Assembly (NCBI GenBank): GCA_964590495.1
Contig: CAZPWQ010000064.1
Location: 1 to 19,226 of the forward strand
Origin: CAZPWQ01 sp964590495
GTDB lineage: Bacteria > Bacteroidota > Rhodothermia > Balneolales > Balneolaceae
Length of the DNA stretch: 19,226 nucleotides
Direction of reading: 5' to 3'
Notes under the pieces: generated by a model
The model's input: only the letters and a program-made list of their open reading frames with translations
Told to the model about the DNA's origin: nothing
Database searches by the model: none
Shown: positions 15,350 to 19,226 of the stretch, piece after piece
How the letters are laid out: each line of letters opens with the position of its first letter
How positions within the stretch are numbered: position 1 is the stretch's first letter
Program-made: the position numbers and the translations under genes

Positions 15350-15375
15350 GTTCTATATATTATAAATCATAGAAC
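15350..15375. promoter_or_regulatory. 26-bp palindrome upstream of egtBD, possible operator
   Basis: GTTCTAT (15350-15356) and ATAGAAC (15369-15375) are perfect inverted 7-mers; including the centre, 10 of 13 positions per half agree. The centre of the palindrome is about 75 bases before the egtB ATG, in a 136-base spacer with no gene. Its size and symmetry suit a dimeric regulator, for example of the TetR or MarR type. This is inference only. Confidence 0.4.
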
Positions 15376-15436
15376 GTATTTCTGGTATTTTTTGTAAAAA
15401 CAGTAGAAATTAACTGTCACTTCAGACTATTTGATT

Positions 15437-16744
15437 ATGGATAAAGTAGAAGTAGAGCAACCTGTGCTTTCAAAATCGGACAAGCGTCACTCCCCGGAAA
15501 CATTGATAAATCGTTTTAATACTATACGGAATTTCAGTAATTATCTGGTCGAACCGCTGGAAACAGAAGATTTTGTGGTTCAGGCGATGGAAAATACCAG
15601 TCCCGCTAAATGGCATTTGGCTCATGTAAGCTGGTTTTATGAAACTTTTGTACTGGAAAAAGCAATAAACGATTATGAGTCACTTCATCCCCAGTACTCA
15701 TATATTTTCAACTCCTACTACCTGCAAACCGGTGAACCTCATACCCGTTCGAAAAGGGGATTGCTTTCACGTCCTACCGTCCGTGAGGTTTTTGAATACC
15801 GCGATTATGTAAATAAGGAAATTATCAGTTTTCTTGAAGATGCCGGTGAAGAGGAACTGGATGAATTCGGACCGGTTATTGAGATCGGGAATCATCACGA
15901 ACAGCAGCACCAGGAGTTGCTTTTGACCGACCTCAAATATATGTTTGCCCAAAACCCGCTGTATCCCGGGTACCGGGATCTCGATTTAACCGCCGGCCAA
16001 TCTCCGGGTGTGTTGAACTGGTACCAATTTGATGAAGGCATCTATGAAATTGGCAGTGATGGTCGAGAATATACGTACGACAATGAACAACCCCGCCATC
16101 GCCGGTTCCTGGAGTCGTTTGAGCTTGGCGACCGGTTGATTACCAATGGCGAGTATATACAGTTTATGGAAGACGGTGGCTACGAACGATCGGAACTCTG
16201 GCTGGATGACGGCTGGTCAATTGTAAATAAACGAAACTGGAATTCACCATTATACTGGATGCAGAAAGATAACGAGTGGTATTACTACACGCTGGGGGGA
16301 TTTCGTAAAGTCAATCCCCATGAACCGGTAACTCATGTCAGTTATTATGAGGCCGACGCTTTTGCACGGTGGGCAGGTGCACGCCTGCCAGGTGAAGCGG
16401 AATGGGAAGTTGCCGCCGGAGATCAGCCGGGTGAAGGTAATTTTGTAGAAAAAAAGTATTTTCATCCGCAGCCGCTGCGAAAGAATCAAAATGGATTGAA
16501 ACTGAAACAGATGTTCGGAGACGTATGGGAATGGACAAAAAGCTCTTATGAACCATATCCCGGTTACAAGCCCCTGCCCGGAGCTCTGGGAGAATACAAC
16601 GGCAAATTCATGGTCAGTCAGTATGTACTTCGCGGCGGATCTTGTGCAACTTCGGAAACCCATATCCGCAAAACCTACCGCAACTTTTTTTATCCGGATG
16701 CACGCTGGCAGTTTAATGGCATTAGGCTTGCCCGCACCGTTTAA
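15437..16744 (+). CDS. egtB: Ergothioneine biosynthesis sulfoxide synthase EgtB
   Basis: A non-haem iron enzyme that uses oxygen to join trimethylhistidine (hercynine) to a thiol donor, cysteine or gamma-glutamylcysteine, giving a sulfoxide intermediate. It is 435 residues from the ATG at 15437. The N-terminal DinB-like half (about 20-185) holds the iron ligands: H60 in KWHLAH and the H154-X3-H158 pair in NHHEQQHQE. The C-terminal FGE-sulfatase/C-type-lectin-like half (about 190-435) has ARLPGEAEWEVAA, DVWEWTKSSYEPYPGY and a final YRNFFYPDARWQFNGIRLAR. There is no methyltransferase fusion as in OvoA, and egtD follows, which favours ergothioneine over ovothiol. An in-frame TTG six bases upstream is a less likely start. 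No egtA or egtC is adjacent, so direct use of cysteine is plausible. Confidence 0.94.
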   Translation: MDKVEVEQPVLSKSDKRHSPETLINRFNTIRNFSNYLVEPLETEDFVVQAMENTSPAKWHLAHVSWFYETFVLEKAINDYESLHPQYSYIFNSYYLQTGEPHTRSKRGLLSRPTVREVFEYRDYVNKEIISFLEDAGEEELDEFGPVIEIGNHHEQQHQELLLTDLKYMFAQNPLYPGYRDLDLTAGQSPGVLNWYQFDEGIYEIGSDGREYTYDNEQPRHRRFLESFELGDRLITNGEYIQFMEDGGYERSELWLDDGWSIVNKRNWNSPLYWMQKDNEWYYYTLGGFRKVNPHEPVTHVSYYEADAFARWAGARLPGEAEWEVAAGDQPGEGNFVEKKYFHPQPLRKNQNGLKLKQMFGDVWEWTKSSYEPYPGYKPLPGALGEYNGKFMVSQYVLRGGSCATSETHIRKTYRNFFYPDARWQFNGIRLARTV

Positions 16745-16753
16745 TCTATTTCT

Positions 16754-17698
16754 ATGACAGATCATATAATTGTAAAACATGCATCTGTAAAGGATGAGAT
16801 TGTATCCGGCTTAAAGCAGGAGCAAAAGCAGTTACCGAGCAAATATTTTTATGATGAGCACGGATCCCGGCTATTTGAGCGAATCACCGGTCTTGAGGAA
16901 TACTATCTCTCGAGAGCTGAAAAATCCATTCTTGCAAAATATACCAGGGAAATAACAGAATTGATCGGTCAGGGTGCAATGTTGATAGAGCCCGGCAGCG
17001 GGAGCAGTAAAAAAACCAGGCTGTTGCTTGATGCTCTGCCGTCGCTTGCTGCATATATACCGGTAGATATTTCCGAAGAATACCTGCAGAAAGTTGCAAA
17101 ACGGCTGAAGAAAGATTACCCGGCACTCGTAATCAAGCCGGTTTGTGCAGACTATACCACTTGGTTTGAGCTGCCTGACATTGAAGGGGCGTATCGCAAA
17201 CAGATTGTCTTTTTCCCGGGATCCACCATCGGTAATTTTAAGCCTGAAAGAGCCAGAGCTTTCCTGCAAGGCATCGCCGAATTAATTGACGATGACGGCG
17301 ATATACTGATCGGCATAGATCTGAAAAAAGACAGGAAGATTTTGGAAGCTGCATATAATGATTCTGAGGGTATAACCGCACAATTCAATAAGAATATCCT
17401 GGTAAGATTGAATTGCGAACTGGATGCCGATTTCGATGTTGACAGCTTCAGACATTCTGCATTTTATAATGAGGAGGAGGGACGTATCGAAATGCACCTG
17501 GTGTCGGAGAAAGAACAAAATGTACAGGTTGCCGGAGAATTCTTCCGTTTTGAAAAGGGGGAAACCATCCACACCGAAAATTCCTACAAATATTCAACGG
17601 CCGGCTTTAAAAAGCTGGTCGCCGACTGGTTTTCTGTCGAAAAAGTATGGATGGATGATAACCGTCTCTTTTCCCTGCAGTACCTTTCTAAAAAGTAA
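16754..17698 (+). CDS. egtD: L-histidine N-alpha-methyltransferase EgtD
   Basis: Trimethylates the alpha-amino group of histidine with three SAM molecules to form hercynine, the first step of ergothioneine synthesis (EC 2.1.1.44). It is 314 residues, typical for the family. The opening SKYFYDEHGSRLFERIT (29-45) and EYYLSR (49-54) contain the histidine-side tyrosine; the SAM site is EPGSGSSKKTRLLL at 79-92 with D105 in YIPVDIS. The histidine-binding residues known from mycobacterial EgtD (N166, E282, S284) correspond to N161 in GSTIGNF and to E275 and S277 in TENSYKYS. It begins 9 bases after the egtB stop and is surely co-transcribed. No egtE-type lyase is present in the window. Confidence 0.95.
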   Translation: MTDHIIVKHASVKDEIVSGLKQEQKQLPSKYFYDEHGSRLFERITGLEEYYLSRAEKSILAKYTREITELIGQGAMLIEPGSGSSKKTRLLLDALPSLAAYIPVDISEEYLQKVAKRLKKDYPALVIKPVCADYTTWFELPDIEGAYRKQIVFFPGSTIGNFKPERARAFLQGIAELIDDDGDILIGIDLKKDRKILEAAYNDSEGITAQFNKNILVRLNCELDADFDVDSFRHSAFYNEEEGRIEMHLVSEKEQNVQVAGEFFRFEKGETIHTENSYKYSTAGFKKLVADWFSVEKVWMDDNRLFSLQYLSKK

Positions 17699-17783
17699 GC
17701 CTGTCAACGATAGACCATATTATTAAATGACAAAAGTCAGTTGGTGGTATGGCATAGCGCGAAGCGCAGGGCGCGTGGCGTTT

Positions 17784-17815
17784 GGAGGTATGGGCTTAAT
17801 TTAAGTCCATCCTCC
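17784..17815. terminator. Strong hairpin between egtD and the converging lipoprotein gene
   Basis: GGAGG, one bulged T, then ATGGGCTTA pairs with TAAGTCCATCCTCC to form about 14-15 pairs with one G-T wobble and a very short loop (around 17799-17801). It lies 86 bases after egtD and about 180 bases after the end of the converging gene on the other side. There is no T-run, so a rho-independent terminator is uncertain; it may be a transcript-end stabiliser. The 299-base spacer has no credible ORF; its first part (17699-17780) also holds GCGC-GAA-GCGC at about 17757-17767. Confidence 0.5.
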
Positions 17816-17820
17816 TCTGT

Positions 17821-17960
17821 TGTCATTCTGAGCAAGGGCCGGTGGTTTTCCCGGCCCGCCGCCGAAGAATCTCGTGGCCGGGGCCGGTTGCTCTGAAAGG
17901 GGAATCCTTCGACTGGTATGTTGGCTGCCCCGGTTTACACATTGGTGTCTCAGGATGACA
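17821..17960. repeat. Cloverleaf-like palindromic element, copy 2
   Basis: The outer ends TGTCATTCTGAG (17821-17832) and CTCAGGATGACA (17949-17960) pair at 11 of 12 positions, the mismatch being a G-T wobble. An inner GC-rich hairpin, 17836-17842 with 17851-17857, is a perfect 7 bp with an 8-base loop. GCCGAAGA occurs at 17861-17868, as in copy 1 at 4318-4325. The outer ends share TGTCAT-n-CTGA and TCAGGATGACA with copy 1, so these are two members of a dispersed family. This copy is longer (140 against about 100 bases) and more GC-rich inside. Confidence 0.6.
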
Positions 17961-17997
17961 GGTTGTGGTGCAGGTGCTTGTATGGTGAGCGCTTAAA

Positions 17998-19011
17998 CTA
18001 TTCCAGCGGAATCCGGAGCAGGTAACTGTCGGCAGTCATATAAAGCATCGATCCCCCGTTGCCGATAGCACAATTTGATGTAGCCTGGCCGGTTTTAATC
18101 TTGCCGAGCGTTCTTCCGTCCGGCGCGAAGATCCACACACCGCCAGGTCCGGTTGCATAAATATACCCATCGCCGTCTACCTTCATCCCATCGGGCAGTC
18201 CCGGCTCTTCTCCGACAAATTCGCCTGCATCCGCAAATACGCGTCCGTTGGCTATACTCCCGTCTTCTTGCACATCATAAGCCATCCAAATGGCATTATC
18301 GGGATCGGAATTGGCCACATACAACGTCTTTTCATCCGGAGAAAAAGCGATGCCGTTCGGCCGGCTCAGCTCATCAGTTAGCAGGGTGAGTTCGCCCGAA
18401 GGTGTTAAGCGATAGACCCCCTGGAAATCCAGTTCTTTGGCCGGATCGTCGACGTACCCCTCAAGTCCGTAAGGCGGATCGGTAAAATAAATGTCGCCGT
18501 TACTGTGCTGCACCAGATCGTTGGGACTGTTCAGTCTTTCGCCTTCATAACGATCCGCCAGCGTCGTAAACTCCGGTACCGGTTCCGTAAACGAGGCATC
18601 CATGCGCGCTATGCGCCGGTCGCCGTGCTGTGCAAGCAGCAGATGGCCCTCTTGCCCGATAATCAATCCGTTTGAACCCTTTTCGCCGCCGCGCTCTTCC
18701 TCACCGGTATAGCCTGCCGGCTCAAGATAAAGTGAAACACCTTCCCCTTCTTTCCAGCGATAAATCTTGTTGGGCGGGATGTCGGAGAACAGCAGGAATT
18801 CATGCTCCTCCACCCAGACCGGTCCTTCGGACCAGTCATATCCTTCCCCGATAATCTCGGGGAGTGCTTCGACATCCAGAATACGATTCAGTTCCTCATC
18901 CAACACTTCAACTGATCCCGTGGTTTGAGTTTGCCCGGCGTCCTGCTCTTCACCGTCGCTTCCGCAAGCTGTAATGAGAAACAGGAGTATTAAAGGTAAA
19001 ATCGTTTTCAT
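17998..19011 (-). CDS. SMP-30/gluconolactonase-like lipoprotein
   Basis: A 337-residue six-bladed beta-propeller of the SMP-30/gluconolactonase/LRE-like family; family members hydrolyse sugar lactones, mainly with a divalent metal. The N-terminus is a lipoprotein signal, hydrophobic at 3-14 with lipobox LITAC and lipidation at C16, followed by a Ser/Gly/Asp/Glu-rich linker to about 35, so it should sit at the periplasmic or outer face of the membrane. The metal ligands are in place: E62 in WSEGPVW, N164 in LNSPNDL, N219 in RPNGIAFSPD and D274 in LPDGMKVDGDGY. The ligand set suggests an active hydrolase; substrate unassigned. It is monocistronic, converging with egtBD across a structured spacer. 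Ser17 and Asp19 after the cysteine give no clear retention rule in this phylum. Confidence 0.88.
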   Translation of the reverse strand: MKTILPLILLFLITACGSDGEEQDAGQTQTTGSVEVLDEELNRILDVEALPEIIGEGYDWSEGPVWVEEHEFLLFSDIPPNKIYRWKEGEGVSLYLEPAGYTGEEERGGEKGSNGLIIGQEGHLLLAQHGDRRIARMDASFTEPVPEFTTLADRYEGERLNSPNDLVQHSNGDIYFTDPPYGLEGYVDDPAKELDFQGVYRLTPSGELTLLTDELSRPNGIAFSPDEKTLYVANSDPDNAIWMAYDVQEDGSIANGRVFADAGEFVGEEPGLPDGMKVDGDGYIYATGPGGVWIFAPDGRTLGKIKTGQATSNCAIGNGGSMLYMTADSYLLRIPLE

Positions 19012-19139
19012 AATGGCTCTGTTTTATCATACATGATTGTTAAAGAAACTGACAGAATCCCGAAGGCTGTCAAGTCGTTTAATATATAACCAAATTTCTC
19101 CGACCATTGCCAATTATTTTTTGCCGCAGGGGTCCCCGC

Positions 19140-19178
19140 AATTAACAATTAACAATTAACAATGAACAATTAACAATG
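19140..19178. repeat. Heptanucleotide tandem repeat
   Basis: Five full 7-bp units plus a partial sixth: AATTAAC three times, AATGAAC, AATTAAC, then AATG. The rest of 19012-19226 shows no gene; the window ends 48 bases later, so the repeat may belong to a larger structure outside. Confidence 0.8.
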
Positions 19179-19226
19179 TGACCAATCCTAAATAGAGTTG
19201 ACCGTTTTGAGGTGTTGGTTATCATT

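Noticed and set aside
15437..16744. OvoA (ovothiol) synthase
   Set aside because: OvoA carries a fused C-terminal methyltransferase and is about 700 residues; this protein ends after the lectin-like domain and is followed by egtD.
19050..19072. TGACAG/CTGTCA inverted repeat with a TTGACA box upstream of the lipoprotein gene
   Set aside because: Only 6 bp per arm, and no -10 element lies at a suitable distance from the TTGACA; likely chance.
19140..19178. CRISPR array
   Set aside because: Units are 7 bp without spacers; it is a simple tandem repeat. No direct repeats of CRISPR size or cas genes were found anywhere in the window.

Overview
This window is a 19.2-kb stretch of chromosomal DNA that is mostly housekeeping and ordinary metabolism. 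It looks like a bacterium of the Bacteroidota/Rhodothermota/Balneolota assemblage, and I lean towards Balneolaceae. The reasons are an eukaryote-like (type 2) IleRS, an ileS-traR/dksA-lspA gene order, a DksA relative with a degenerate zinc finger, few Shine-Dalgarno sites, and promoters of the TTG...TAnnTTTG kind in front of yajC and a tRNA. The phylum is an inference; no 16S rRNA gene is present.

Layout. 2-4158 (+): ileS (5' end outside the window), a TraR/DksA-family regulator and lspA. 4156-4496: a non-coding element with inverted heptamer-repeat ends and a cloverleaf core. 4501-6091 (-): yajC then ribBA. 6188-9820 (-): fadI then fadJ, a two-subunit beta-oxidation pair separated by an inverted-repeat spacer. 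10044-10117 (+): tRNA-Val(UAC) behind a clear promoter. 10282-13008 (+): a VOC-fold protein, an APH/methylthioribose-kinase-like phosphotransferase and an enolase paralogue; the last two overlap by 11 bases. 13138-14378 (-): a membrane-anchored matrixin-type metalloprotease and a 75-residue C2H2-finger/membrane protein. 14379-15430: an AT-rich patch with two small orphan genes and a perfect terminator. 15437-17698 (+): egtB-egtD for ergothioneine, preceded by a 26-bp palindrome. 17699-17997: a highly structured spacer with a second cloverleaf element. 17998-19011 (-): an SMP-30/gluconolactonase-like lipoprotein. The window ends in a spacer with a heptamer tandem repeat.

The strongest candidate for something undescribed is the kinase-enolase pair at 10740-13008. 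The enolase homologue keeps the metal ligands and catalytic lysine, but the active-site His of the S-H-R-S-G-E loop is Ala, the Glu equivalent to yeast E168 is Asp, and the Asn of the N-G-G motif is Gly. It is translationally overlapped with a small-molecule kinase. This suggests a pathway that phosphorylates a metabolite and then performs an enolase-type elimination or abstraction on something other than 2-phosphoglycerate. Other points worth attention are the swapped GXHH signature in IleRS (linked to mupirocin hyper-resistance), a coiled coil inserted inside a metzincin catalytic domain, a tail-anchored single zinc finger, and two families of structured intergenic repeats.
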